A DNA stretch of 64,000 nucleotides. Origin: Anagrus nilaparvatae (taxonomy: Eukaryota; Arthropoda; Insecta; Hymenoptera; Mymaridae). This document shows, one piece after another, positions 10,985 to 24,165 of the stretch (positions are counted from its first letter, which is position 1; the number at the start of each line of letters is the position of its first letter). A program made the position numbers and the translations under genes. Location of the stretch: NCBI GenBank assembly GCA_022575985.1, contig JAKSXM010000002.1:15735001-15799000 (forward strand), written 5' to 3'. Below the pieces are notes generated by a model. It searched no databases, was not told the origin of the DNA, and was given only the letters and a program-made list of their open reading frames with translations.

Positions 10985-12830
10985 TTTCGATAAAAAAATT
11001 TTTTTTATCAATATTATTGACATAAAAAAAATAAAAATTTATTAAAATATCCTTAATGTTTACGCATGTATGAATTTAATATTTGTAATCTTTTTTAATG
11101 TCATTTTACTTGACAATACAAAAGTCATTTTTTAATAAATATTTTATGTAAACATTACTATAAAAACAAAAAAATAGTGATCTATATTTTTTTTTTAATA
11201 GAAAATTAAATTTAATAGAAACTGGTACTATTTTTGTACGTACAAATTTTAATTTATTTAATGCAATACCAGTGCCAGATAATTATTTCTTAATTAATTT
11301 GATAAGTTACTTTGTGTGATTTAACAAAAAATTTTTATGATTTGAAAAATTTGATTAGGGCACAAGAGTTGGTTTTTATTACTTTAGAATTCATAATTAA
11401 ACCATGGATATTTTAAAATATTATGCATGTATATGGCTAAAAAGTTTTTAAATGTTTTTGAAAAAAGTAATTATTAATTAAAATACGGACCCTATAATTT
11501 TCAAAAATTATCTTGTCAAATCTAAACTTTTAGGTCCAAACCCCTAAAAACCAGGGTTCTCGCCACCAAGCACATTAAACAAATGGTTCAATATTCTTGT
11601 GGCTGAATTTTTAAAAGAGCACCACGTTTTAAAAGGTTCGAATTGAAAAAACGCAGGTGGCGAAAACTGTTTACGCGATGGCAAGAACTTCCTCCTCTAC
11701 CCTAATTTTATAAAAATACTAATAGAAATTTTAACAAAAAATTTACTTTCAGTAATATAATTATTATTTTGTAAATGTTCGCTTATTAAAATAAAATCAC
11801 GAAAAAAGTCTTTTACAAATTTAAATTGACTAAAAAAATACTTTTAATTCCATTAAGCATTTTTTAACAGTTTTTTTTTTGTAATCACGTATATACATTT
11901 CAGTAATCTAAATAAGTTAAAAAAAGCTTGAAACAGTAATATAAAAAAAGGAGTTCCTAATCTTTTTCAATATATATATATACCATGTATATTTTAACCT
12001 TGTAGTTAAAAAATTGTTTGCATTTTTAGTTACCAAAATAAGTTAATTAATTTACTAAAAAAATAAAATTCCTATATTTTAGCTTCTTTAAAAATGTAAT
12101 TTTCACGTTCTTCGTGCAATTTTGGGAACCTTTGGGAATTTTTTGATAAAACCTTTAAATTCTAATTGAAAATTAAATAATTTTTTTTAACTACCAGTCT
12201 AATGTACGTATATTTTTTTAGTTTAAAAAATAAAATCTATATATATTTGTATAAATTAAAATAATTCTCTGATGAAATTTAAACATGGATTGATCTGTAT
12301 TAATGATATTTTCTTATACATACATTTATTTAAACATATATATGGGGGCTTTTTACAGGAACTGTATATTTTTTTATTGTTTACGGCACAACACTGTTTA
12401 TCTTTGTTTTTAAATTTTTTTGTATTTTTATGTTTTTCAAGGTCCAATACCGAAAATTTTCAGTGATCCTGCTACAAATGTAAAAACAAATCCTATGTGT
12501 TATTTTTTTGGGATTTTTTTATTTATGCAGACGGTGGCGACATTTTGGGTGTATTATTGGAATAACTCTGTATTGAATCCATAAAATTTCCTCAAACTCT
12601 GGGTAGCTTATTTTTTCATCAAAATACGTTACTGAACAAGATATATTTAAGTAAAATATGGCATATACTTGGAAAAAATGACATTTTTTTTTTGTAAAGG
12701 CGTTTTAAAAATTTAATAGTTTTAATTTTCATAGTTAAAGCTTACATATTTAAAATTTTAAGTTTTCCACGGTTCATATATTAGTAATTAAGGTAATAAA
12801 AAAAACACAACAGTGTTTTCAAGTGCATAT
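10985..12830. other. A+T-rich DNA, possible old hairpin at 11555-11700
   Basis: The only structure seen is an imperfect inverted pair, ttctcgccacca near 11568 and ggtggcgaaaa near 11657. No convincing coding sequence. Confidence 0.4.
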
Positions 12831-12833
12831 ATA

Positions 12834-13238
12834 TAGAGTGTGCACCCATAAACGATGGAAAGCTTACAAAAAGCTAAAATCGAGGGACAGACTTATATAT
12901 GTGAAGATAAGCTAAGAGGATTGCATGAAAATTTACTTCGAGGAAAAAAATGAGTTTTCGGGAACTAAATACGTCACATGCATCCCACAGAAAAATTTAA
13001 GTTCAAATTTCAAGCTGTATGTTAATACTCAAAGTTTTATAGTTAAGCAAAAGGACTGCGAACGGTCGCCTCAAACATATGTTGCCTCACAAAACCACAA
13101 AAGATGCCTCACAAAATTTTTTTGTAATCTTAACCTTTAAATATGCTCAATAGGTTGTAACTTAAAAAAAATATTATTTATCAACTTATTAAAGGGTAAA
13201 AGAGCTTTGTTTTCGGATATAAGTGGGGTACACACTAT
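12834..13238. mobile_element. MITE with tagtgtgtacccca-type ends
   Basis: The left end (tagagtgtgcaccc...gatggaaagct) is the inverse of the right end (agctttgttttcggatataagtggggtacacacta). The element is about 405 bp. The small open frame inside it is not a gene. Confidence 0.55.
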
Positions 13239-14014
13239 GAGTACCGTTTCTGTGAAAAGCACCCATATATATATATATATATACAACCTGTTGGAATAGC
13301 ATTATCGATTTACGTTTCCATTTAAACAAGGGTTTTGTATTTATAAAGCTAATATAATATATATATATATATAAACAGGATAGAATTTGTTAGAAAATAG
13401 CAGTATACTATGCACTTAATCTTTTGACTTTGTATTTATCAATATTATTCAGTTTGTAATGAAATACATAAGAATACGATTTTTTATAGAATTTTAACAA
13501 AAGCAATTTATATATAAAAGTAATTAACTTCTTTAATTTAATAAAAACATAGTTATAGATTTATTTTCAATTATATATAAATATAAAAAAAATAATTAAA
13601 TTTTTCATTACTTACCTTTTTTCTTTACTTTTTTGTAATTAAAAATATGTAGTATTTTTTTATTGTATTTGTTAAACCCCTGGAGTCTAATAAGAAGCTC
13701 AGTGTGATATTCATTGATACGTGTAGGACTAATGTGTATTTTATATTAGATTTAGAGATAGAATTTTTTATTTCATCAAAATGTAGGTATGTGTTTGAGA
13801 GAATTGTTGGATTGCTTAGTTTATATTATGTTTGAAGAAGATGTATTACATGAAATTCTCTGTTTGGCTGTATTGATTTTCAGAGCCTGCAACAATTATC
13901 TTCTAAATATTATATAATTTTTTGGAGTTTATTTTAAAAAATAAATCTAATTTTTAATCTTGGCAACTACAAAATTGTAATTACAAAATTTTACGAAGAA
14001 TTACTTGCTAAGTA
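13239..14014. other. A+T-rich DNA with (TA)n microsatellites
   Basis: (TA)n tracts at about 13265-13283 and 13357-13373. Otherwise nothing recognised. Confidence 0.5.
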
Positions 14015-14438
14015 GTCCTGTCGTAGACCCTTGTAAAATACTTTATATCCTGTATTAGATCGATGAAATTTTCCTCGAATTAATTATGCATTTTTACTAA
14101 AAATGGTTGATTTGCTTGTAAATAGAGTATAGGAATATTTGGGTTATTTTTTTAAGATTTTTTAAGATTTTTATTTGTTTCTTATTTTATTTGGGTTGCT
14201 GAACACAAATGTGGCATCATATTTTGCCTGAGATAGCCCAATTAACCAAAATATACAGCTTTTGATACTACTATATGCGGTTTCTTCGACATTATCTATT
14301 CTGGTTAACTGAAGGATTTTAGTAAAAACGAATGCCATAATCGTATTCAGTAAACAAAAAAACATAAGTAACTAATAAAAATCATAAAATTTCCGTAAAT
14401 ATTACAATATCCCATTAAACAGGGGTCTAGGGTAAGTC
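14015..14438. mobile_element. Family C MITE, complete short form
   Basis: Starts gtcctgtcgtagaccc after a TA and ends aacaggggtctagggtaagtc. Just inside each end is a copy of the core motif, once as gggttgctgaacacaaat and once inverted as tcgtattcagtaaac. It shows what a normal-length member of the family that bounds 34057-45487 looks like (424 bp). Confidence 0.7.
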
Positions 14439-14882
14439 TCAACTGAAAAATTTAACATTTAATTAATGTAACTAAATGATATTCTTTAATATTTAAAATA
14501 AAGATTAATATTAATAAAAAATAATAAACTTGAAGAATAAAATTTTTGTTAAAATTATCTGATTTATTAAAATATAAAATTGCATTCTTATAAGATAAAG
14601 ACAATTATAAAGAAATATTTTTTTACAATTATCTCAAGTTTTTTATACTGACAATCAGTAGTAATAATTGCTAAAGATATAATAATTTTAATAGAGAGAT
14701 ACTTTTAAAGGAAAATTTATGTGGAAGAAAGTACTAATCATATAAATTTATGATAAATTTTATTAAATTATAAAATTTAACTATCTCCTTTTAAATATAT
14801 ATTAGCTTGGAGATTATTTCCAAATATTTCTTATTTTTTTTATTCTTGTTACTTTTTCAACTTTATAAATTCATTTATTAGC
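14439..14882. other. A+T-rich DNA
   Basis: Nothing recognised. Confidence 0.5.
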
Positions 14883-14884
14883 AG

Positions 14885-15005
14885 TCGAAATTACCCTAAG
14901 TCCCATTTGACCCCCTCTCCCCTCTTCAATTGGAAACATTGCCCCTCCCCCTTGATTTTCGGTTTCCCAGAGTACCCTTTCCTATAAACATGTTCCATTT
15001 AAAAA
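14885..15005. mobile_element. Family A, 3'-end fragment
   Basis: Carries aattaccctaagtcccattt, C-runs and the terminal ctataaacatgttcca. Confidence 0.65.
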
Positions 15006-15489
15006 CACTGTCTAGGCTAATATAAGTCATTTTCAACTTGTTAAATTTTAAATGCGTTAATTAATATAATCTCGTTAATTTCAATTGTTCCATTCTCTTT
15101 TTTTATACATTTAACATAGTAACTTGAATATTTTTTCATGATTGCTAATTATCTTCTTGAAAAAAGAGATGCAAATTACAAGGTAGTGTAGCACCAGTTA
15201 ACATAATTTTAAAAGTACCTTTTGGTTACATAAACCAATTTGAAAATAAAAATTATTTAAATAATACGTGTTTTATACATTTTATACATTTTAACTATTT
15301 TATTCAAATAGATAAAATGTCACGATAAGAATTTAAGAAAAGAAATAAAAAAAATTTACATATCTAGGGGAAAAATTATGATACACTATTATAACATTTA
15401 AAATTCCGTATACTTCCCTTCAAACTCAATATATCTTTAAAACACGTATTATTTAATCGAATTTATAATTTGAAAATTATTTACACATA
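15006..15489. other. A+T-rich DNA
   Basis: Nothing recognised. Confidence 0.5.
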
Positions 15490-15895
15490 CACTGTAAAAA
15501 GTAACTTTCTTATATTAACAAAAAAATTAGAAAATTTTCGAAAAAATTTGTAAATATTCGAAAACAATCGTATATTTAGTAAATTTAGTATATTAACAAA
15601 AAATTCAAGTATTCTCGATTTTTTTTGTGAATTCGCAAGAAAAATTGATAATTTACAATTTTTTTCGAAAATTTACAAAAATTAGTTGTAAATTTCCGAA
15701 AAATAGTTGTGAATTTACAACTTTTTTCGTAAAATCACAAAAAAAAATCGAGAATTCTCAAATTTTTCGATAATGTTCTAAATTTAGTAAATTTACGATT
15801 TTTATCGAATATTTACAAAATTTTTTGAAAATTCGCTAATTTTTCGAAAAAATTCTATTTTTTTTGTAAATCTAAGAAAGTTACTTTTTACAGTG
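15490..15895. mobile_element. Palindromic MITE family G, copy 1
   Basis: 406 bp, almost entirely self-complementary, with ends cactgtaaaaagtaactttc and gaaagttactttttacagtg flanked by TA. The interior consists of short cgaaaa/ttttcg-bounded phrases. Copy 2 at 17693-18120 is closely similar. Confidence 0.85.
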
Positions 15896-16461
15896 TACAT
15901 ATTAATGTATTATTGTATTATTTATCAAATGTTTTTATAACTAATATTTATCACAAATATTAAAGTGTTTTAATGGTTGCATATTTTTTACAATTAAAGA
16001 CGAATTCAAATATACTTAAACTGAGAAAGTTGCTTGAGCTTTTAAACACATAAACTTAATAAAGCTTGTAAAAGATGTTTATTAATAATTTAGAATATTG
16101 TGACAAATTTTAAAACAAAGTTTGTTTAGTTGAAGGTGTGGCAGCAAAAGAAAACTAATTTTTTTCTCCCTTAATACAAATTCCCAACTACCAATTAATT
16201 TCTAAAACTGAATTTTTTTTAAATAAAAAATTTTATTTTTAAAATTGATGCATTTATGTATAGTAAATAAATTATGCCTCATAATTAAATTTAGGTCATT
16301 CAAAATTAATTTAATGTTTTGTTTTAGACCTATCATTTTTAAGTATTTAATTGAACTTCCGTGTTCTGCATGATCAAATTATATGTTGATAGCATATTAA
16401 AGATATTATTTTCTTGTTACAAATGCATGTCTTTTAACTTTATGTCCTACTGACAGTTGAA
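15896..16461. other. A+T-rich DNA
   Basis: Nothing recognised downstream of the relic at 16462-17580. Confidence 0.5.
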
Positions 16462-17580
16462 CTAGCAATTATTCTGTGTCATAATACTCTTATTCATCAA
16501 TAAATGTATAAATCCCTTGATGACTGTGACCCACGACAAGATTAAAACGAAAATTCCAGCCTTCAGATAAGTTGTTCGTTCTAACATTTTTTCCTGAGAT
16601 CGATTCACATTGGTTCCATAATTACAGAAGAAAGTGAGATCGCAACGCCTACTTTCTTCCTCAGGATCTTCTTCCGCATAATTTAGATATAAATTGTTGT
16701 TAATAATTAGATCAAGTTATGTAAAAAAATATTTTATATATACCTCAAAATAATCTGCTACTGGCAGAAAGTCTTTTGGAAAATCTCCCATTAATAAATC
16801 AAAAGACATATTCAAGAGGTATAGAAGCGATCCCACACATTTTCTAAGTAGCAATTTTTATACTCCTATCTATTTCATCATTATAAACAATTTTTAGCCC
16901 GTTTTGTATTTTTCCATATTTGTTATGTCTTGAAAAAAGCAATATTTTATTCAGATTGAACAAAATTTCTAACAGAATTTATTATTGGTAATTCAAAATC
17001 TATCATCATCATTCTTGGTGGTTGAAAGTAAGGATCTAACTATGTGCAACGAAACCGAACGAAACTTTTAAGTATGCCACTTCTTCTTTAGTTTCTATAA
17101 AGGAGAATAGACGTAAGAAAATGCTAAAGTTAGAGGATTTTCAGCAATCGATTGCGTTGCTGATCCTAAAATTAGTATTTAAGTACTGAATATAATAATT
17201 CTACTACCATGATAATTTTCATTATTTAAAGAATCTAAAGTAAAAAATCTTTACCAGACAATGTTTTTTTGTAATTCTTTGCAATTTCTTGTAATTCTTC
17301 AAGTGTAACTGGATTAAGAGGCAGGTTTTCTTTTTTCTAATTCTTGAAATTGTTTTACAAATACTTTGTCTGTCATGCATCTGATAACTGCAGAAGAAGG
17401 CAATAGTATCTCCTGCATTTTTAAGCTGTCAATTTTTTCCCTGTTAGAAGCATTTTATTGGAATTTTTTGTTGAAAATTTATTTTTTGGATTTTTTTTGG
17501 GAAAATAATAAGACTTTGAAAAAAGAAATCATTAGGAAAAAAACTATGAGAAAAACGAATAGTGAAAAACGTGGATGCAT
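16462..17580 (-). pseudogene. Decayed single-exon gene, membrane-protein-like, unidentified
   Basis: Reading the minus strand from an ATG at 17580, consecutive blocks translate into protein-like sequence down to a stop at 16462, but the frame changes at least four times and several stops interrupt it. About 373 codons are covered. The first 30 codons encode a strongly hydrophobic segment (MHPRFSLFVFLIVFF), and a second hydrophobic segment (AGIFVLILSWVTVIKGF) lies near the C-terminus. Recognisably protein-like pieces include NPVTLEELQEIAKNY and GDFPKDFLPVADYFE. The last 85 codons are undamaged and acidic before the C-terminal membrane segment. No intron is needed to explain the breaks. I do not recognise the family. 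A processed cellular copy and a DNA-virus-derived integration are both open. Confidence 0.5.
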
Positions 17581-17692
17581 CAGTTCAAACAGTATTATAA
17601 GTAAGTTGCTTTGAAAATCCTATTATACTACTATTAGTAGACTCTGCTAAATTAAGTGCATATAAGTCTCTGCTTGATATATATAATAACCA

Positions 17693-18120
17693 CACTGTAA
17701 AAAGTAACTTTCTTATATTAACAAAAAAATTAGAACATTTTCTAAAAATTGATAAATTTTCAAAAAAATTTGTAAATATTCGAAAAAAATCGTATATTTA
17801 CTAAATTAAGTATATTAACAAAAAATTCGAGTATTCTCGATTTTTTTTTGTGAATTCGTAAGAAAAATTGATAATTTACAATTTTTTTTCGAAAATTTAC
17901 AAAAAATATTTGTTAATTTACGAAAAATAGTTGTGAATTTACAACTTTTTTCGGAAAATCACAAAAAAAAAATCGAGAATTCTCGAATTTTTCGATAATA
18001 TACTAAATTTAGTAAATTTACGATTTTTATCGAATATTTACAAAAATTTTTGAAAATTCACTAATTTTTCGAAAAAATTCTATTTTTTTTGTAAATCTAA
18101 GAAAGTTACTTTTTACAGTG
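17693..18120. mobile_element. Palindromic MITE family G, copy 2
   Basis: 428 bp with the same cactgtaaaaagtaactttc ends as 15490-15895, flanked by CA on both sides. The long hairpin spans the entire element. Confidence 0.85.
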
Positions 18121-18517
18121 CATCTTGAAAAAAATAATAATATTTCGTAGACTACTATTAAAATTATTTTAAAACTTAATTTTTTAGTTTTAATTTCACA
18201 AAAAAATTTTGTCTAATTTTTTTTCCATGATTTTCTGCTCAAAATCTGTATACTTTATTCATATGAAAAATTTATATGACGAATTATTACACACTAAACT
18301 ACAAAGCTCTCTATACAAAATATTTTATATTTGAGCTTTTGTTTCATAAATATAAATATATTTATATAATAGGACATAGAAAACAGGCCTAATGGATAGT
18401 TCTATATAACATAGAATTAGTACATAATAGTATAGAAGTATTATATCTTCTCTTTGTATTATTATACATATACATGTATATTAAAAGACATTAGGATTTC
18501 ACTTGAAGTTTATAATA
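18121..18517. other. A+T-rich DNA
   Basis: Nothing recognised. Confidence 0.5.
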
Positions 18518-18520
18518 TAT

Positions 18521-19456
18521 ATGGACGATTCTTTCTCAAGCCAGCTACCCTCATCTGTCCAAAAATAGAGGCAGTTTAAAAGGATTTTGGTTTTCTCAAG
18601 TTAACGGGATTAGGGCATAGTTTTTTATTCTCATGAGCCTTTTCAACTCTGTAAATTAAAAAATAAACTAAAGTGCCCGTTTTAGGCACTGAGCGACGGT
18701 AAGTCGAAATTTAAAAATCAGAAAAATTGAAATAAAAGTAGGTCAATGGTAAATTAAAAAATTTTTCTCTTAAAAGTTATTATTCATTAAAACAAAGAAA
18801 ATGAAACCACTTGCGTGTAATTGGCTGATTCCTTAAAAAGTTTTGTGGGTGCTATGTAGTTTTTAAAAATTGTCAACTTTGACTGTTGATATCTCTGAAC
18901 CTACATATCTAAAATAAAAATGTCTTAAAGTGCAAAATGATAGCCTTTTGATCAAAATAAGTAAGCCAAATGGCATGGAATTTCATCGAGTAGTTTTAGA
19001 GTTTTAGATTTATTAATTTAAGGGATTATTTTTAAACAAATTTTGACCCATTTTTTTATGAGTTTTAATATCCGAAATTTCTCGATAAAATCCTCTGACA
19101 TTTTTACCACATTACCTATTTTTAAAAACTTAATAGATCCAAGAAAATTTTTTAAGGAATCAACGAATTAGCTTGCATATGGCTTTGTTTTCTTCATTTT
19201 AATAAATAATAATTTTTTAGAAAAAAAAAAAAAAAATAGAAAATATACCATTAACCTACTGTAATTTTCTGATTTTTAAATATCTACCTGCCGCCGCTCA
19301 GCACCTAAAAAGGAAACAGTAGATTTACAGTGTTAAAAAACCTAATGAGAATAAAAAACTAGACCCTTTTCTCGTCAATTTGAGAAAACCAAAATTCTTC
19401 AAAGTTGCTTCCATTTTTGAACAGAGGGTGATGGCTGACTTGAGAAAGAATCGCCC
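18521..19456. mobile_element. 0.94-kb foldback element
   Basis: The left arm (18521-18900) and right arm (19060-19456) are diverged reverse complements. The outermost bases are ggacgattctttctcaagcc and ggctgacttgagaaagaatc. Matching internal landmarks include ttggttttctcaa, aggcactgagcgacgg versus ccgccgctcagcacct, and aaaacaaagaaaatgaa versus ttgttttcttcatttt. The spacer of about 160 bp has no open frame. Confidence 0.8.
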
Positions 19457-22400
19457 CTATATATGTAAATAAATTTACGAGCAAAACTATAATATATTTA
19501 GTTAGTTTATATTATATATACAATATTAAAGTCCTTTTGTTAGTTTTATGAGATTCTTAGTTTATGGCATATAGTTTATTTTTACTTTTTTTGGAAGGCT
19601 ATTTTTTGAAGTTTAGGAATTATTTCGCAGCGTTCAGTTAAATGGTTTAAAAGTATAAGTACTTTTATTTCATTTCAGAATATATTCGGTATTAAATTTA
19701 TTTAAAAACTTGTATGTATATTAGTTTGGGCGTTATATCTGATGGTTTACTACGATTTATGACTATTAAAGTAAAAATAGACCAGACGGCATGTAAATTA
19801 TTATCTGAGGTGAAGCTGAGATGATAGAGAAAGAAAAATGAGCGAAAGTAGAAAGTGTTTCATAAATCATAAAAAACGGGGTAGAATATAAAGAATCGTG
19901 TCAAAATTTTCCGAATACGAAAATGAGTACCATTTAGAAACAAAATCCAAGCTAATATATATACTTACATATATTATAAATATAATATAAACTACATGTA
20001 TATAAAGCTCGAACGGAAGTGGTAAAACAATTTACCGCTTTAGGAATTTCTCTTGTATATATGCCAAAGCGCAACAAGTTTTCACATTAAATTCAATTCG
20101 TTTTAGAGTCTATATATTATATATATATATATATATATTCTTGTATCACCTTATACAGGTTGACATAATATGTGAAATTGTACAAAAAGATAACTTGATT
20201 CTACATTTTACTAATACTAAATAAAGTTTTTAACTTTTAAATAAAACTATACTTATAACTGTTTTATTTATTTATTTTTTTATTTTAAATTTAATTCTCT
20301 ATTTTTCACTCTCAACTTTAACTTACTTGAAAAACTTTTTTACATGTTGAATTAAAAAATAAAAAAAATTTTACTTTTATTTTTCTATTTTAATCAAAAT
20401 ACTTTTTAAATACAATTAAAACAAGGATTCAATTATTTAGAAAATTTTTATGTATATGGAAATGTTTTTTAATTTTTTAATAAGTAGTGTGTATTTAAGA
20501 TTCGGGTTTTTTGTTTTGGAATTTTAATATTTTTTCTTTACCCTCATTGAAGTAAAAAAGTATAAAAGCTTTAGAATACTTTTTTAGTTTTAGATGTCTG
20601 AGTGAATTATTTTTATTTAAAATCACCTTTTAATATTTAAAATTAGTTTCTTATCGATCCTGGAAATCAAGAAAAGGTATGAATAATTAATGCAGGAAAT
20701 ATTATATAAATAAATATTTCTCATGATTCGCTATTTATGCGTTATCTTTCTCGAATAGTAGTATAAAAACTTTTGTTGGTGAATTTAGAGATTTTAGCTC
20801 TACATTAATCACTTACAAAATTCCTTTTATCTTTTAGCATGCGTATGTTTAATATGTTGAGTATTGCAACTATGTTTCAAAGACTCAAAATTTTCTGGAA
20901 ATCCCATACATAGTTAATTTTATAAATACCATGTTCTATGTTGAAACTGCAAAACTGAAATTAATTATGAGGATTTTCAAATTTAATGAAATGAAACTTA
21001 TGGTTGTGTTTTTCAACTAAAAATAAATCTTCATACCAAGTTTTAGCTTCTAACAGTAATATTCGTTCAAATCTTAATTATTGGCAACCAGTTAGCCGTT
21101 TTAACCCATTAATGCCTAATCGACACATTAAATATTATTTTTTTCGACTCGATAGTTAAGAAATTATTCTTTTAAGTAATTATTGTTATAATATCTTAGT
21201 TTCAAAAATTTGTAACCAGAGCCTTTTTAAGAATACATTTTTTACAAATTACATTATGTTACAGGACCAAATAAAAATTTGACAGAAAATTTAGATGCCG
21301 AGAGGAATTTTACATAAATAAAGCAATTTTGACGTTTTTAGAAGGTTTTATTAAAAAGTAGCCAAGTTTTAGAGTCAAAGTCTGAAAAATATAATTTTTA
21401 AAAGTTTTTTTAACTTATTAAAAATAATGCATAAATTCGTAATTATTCTTTAAAATTAAAACTAATTTTTGTCGAAAAATTTATTTTTCTAAGGTAATAG
21501 CTGATATGTAGGCAAAAGTCTTTGAATATACTATTAGGCCTCACAGCTTGAATTTTTAAGTAAAATTTAAGCAGTAATACTTATAATACTCTAGAGTTGT
21601 AAAATTTTTTGAAATACCATAAAAACATACTAAGCGAAACTATGTTCAAAAAGTTTTATAAAAAAATTAAAAATCTTGACCATATACATTATTTCATTGA
21701 AAACAATATTAAATTATCGTTGGCTTTTGAACCAAGGCATATATGCCTATATATTGCTAAGTTCAATAATAATTAAATTATATTTTATATATACATATAT
21801 AATACTTGTTAATATATAATATAAAAATATATTTTCCCTTTAATATTATTTTTAATAAAATTTTAAAACTTATTTTTTCTTTTTATTTTTTTAATTAAAA
21901 GTTAGCTTTTACATTTTTATCAAATAAAAAAGTAATAAAAAAAAATTTACTATTGATATCATATTTTTTATTTAAGTTTATAACTTCTGGGAAAAAAGAT
22001 AGTAATTAAATCAATATAGTTTATAATTAATTGATAGGTATCCAATTTAAATAAAATAAGTTTGAAACATATTTTTTTGATTTTTTATTTATACTCTGTC
22101 TGGTACAGAATCAGGTTATGTCTAAAGGTATACTGAACAAAGAATCCGGAAGTCGCTGCCATAATTCTAGTTTCCGGTTGCAGCTACTATATTTTTTTTT
22201 TAAATGGTTACAAATCACATAAAAACATAAAGAAAAGTTAAAAAATAAATTAATTTTCTTGGTCAAAGTCATACTTCAGTGCTCTTATTTTTAAAGAGTT
22301 AAAATAATTTAAAAAATTTTTTTTTCCACTTAGCCATTTGCAATCCTACCAGATTTTCAAATATTATTTATATTTTTTATTGACAGTAATTAATTGACGT

Positions 22401-22966
22401 ATCTGCATACCGCACAGGAAACTTCTGCTATACTCGGGCCACATTATTTACTTAATTAATTAAAATGACTATTTAAAATTTGAACTGATCCGACAACTGA
22501 TCTAAAATTATAAGTCATATGGTATATGCACAATAAATTACTAACTTTTAAATTATTTATTTACTTTCTGTTCTTTAACTAAGATAAAAATAAAAATACT
22601 TTATTAATATAAAGAAATATTTTTAAAGGTAGTTGGTTTAATTTTATTTATAATTTTATAGATATAAAAATCTACGAGTTTAAAATAATGCATTTACTTT
22701 ATATATTTTAAAAAAAATTTTTTATTATGGTAGTAAAAAATTTTTTTTTTATTACTGATTTTTAAATATATAAAATATATGACATCGCATAAAGGCTAAT
22801 ACATTTCTAAACATATATAACTTATTTTTAGTAATAAAAAAGTATATAAAAACTAATGCATTTTTATTTGTCAATCTTAGCTTAAAAGAATAAAATAACT
22901 ACTTTTTGTGTTAAAGCTTGAAAATTTTTTTTTAAAGTAATGATTATTTTGGCAAATTTAATATGA
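19457..22966. other. 3.5 kb A+T-rich DNA, nothing recognised
   Basis: A (TA)n tract at 20111-20138 and weak family-B-like phrases around 22140-22200 and 22330 (tccggaagtcgct, gccatttgcaat) are the only landmarks. No coding block stands out in six frames. Confidence 0.45.
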
Positions 22967-23732
22967 TGGATTCCATCCCAACTTAGCCTAAGTTTGACTG
23001 AAGGGGCGCATAAATAGGTCCAAAATATATTGTTCAATAAAATTTTTTTTAATTTAATTCTTTAATAAGAAAGAAAAAATTCAAACTTTTAACTTTGAAA
23101 TTTTGCCATTTTCACGCTAATTCTTGAAAGCTTATCAAAAGTTATATGCCCAAGTAAAGTTTCCTGATGAATCCGAATATTAAGTCAGCTATTCATTTGA
23201 GCACGTGACTTGGCGGAATATTCAAAAAAATTTTAAATTATTAATTTAGAAAAGATCGCTTTTTGATCTGAAGTTTTCAGATTAGTGTATCCAGATTTTT
23301 TTTAGAGGATGAAAATAGGTTATAAAAGAAGAAATTTAAGCCTCAGTAGAAGGGAGTTCTACGTGTAAATTTATTTTTATTTCAGCTGATAGTCGTAGTT
23401 ATAAAAAACGCAAGTTCTCGCGCAAGCACTGTCCAAATCAAATTTTGAAGTTCGGAATTTAATCCTGCAGGAAATTTCCTGTAAGCAGCTAATAGGAAAA
23501 TATTTTTAATTGTAAAATAAACATTTGACAGAAACAATAAGAATAATTTCAGCCAATTTACCAAAGTTTGCCAAAAACTAAAAAATGGCTGCCAAAAATG
23601 AAGGATTTGAGATAGAAAGCTAAAATTGGCTAAGAGTACTTATTTTTAGTTGTACTTTCGGAGAAAAATAATTTGGACCAATTTCTGTGACCATTCAGTC
23701 CAACTTGGGCCAAGTTGGGGTGGAATTCCTCA
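22967..23732. mobile_element. Family L TIR element, copy 1
   Basis: Ends gattccatcccaacttagcc and ggccaagttggggtggaatt. The arms continue inwards with aagtttgactgaagggg versus attcagtccaacttggg. About 766 bp. Related copies lie at 54316-54895 and 61134-61581. Confidence 0.7.
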
Positions 23733-23775
23733 TATTATAATAAATACAGTTTTCAAATAAATAATAAAAAACGTA

Positions 23776-24165
23776 TAACCGGTTTGTGTAAACACAACCT
23801 AAATGCATGTAACATGTTTACTTCCAGCTGAGGACTAGGTATAGTACAAATGTTACCCAACATTACAATACAATTTTCTAATTTTATAATTTGTAATTAT
23901 CACTTTAATAGCCGTTAAGATTCTAAATACAAACAATTTTGATACCCTAAACCTTAATTATTCTAGGTCCCTAAATCGATATTATTCTAAGTCCACAAAC
24001 CTGTATTATACTAAGTCCTTAAGCCCAGATTTTGCAAGGTCTCCTAATTATTCTATGTCTCATTTGACCCCCCCCCCCTTAAATAGGACAAATTTGACCC
24101 CCCCCCTTAATTTTCAAGTTCTGAAGTACCCCCTTCCTATAAACATGTTCCATGTTAATAAAGCT
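23776..24165. mobile_element. Family A, near full-length reference copy
   Basis: Runs from taaccggtttgtgtaaacac to ctataaacatgttccatgtt. The palindromic pair atg-aacatgttta / taaacatgttccat marks the inner termini. The body contains three ccctaaa-NN-attattctaagt phrases, two C8-10 runs separated by ttaaataggacaaatttga, and a conserved tataatttgtaattatcac. Confidence 0.75.

Noticed and set aside
12925..13140. 71-codon plus-strand frame
   Set aside because: It lies wholly inside the TIR MITE at 12834-13238.
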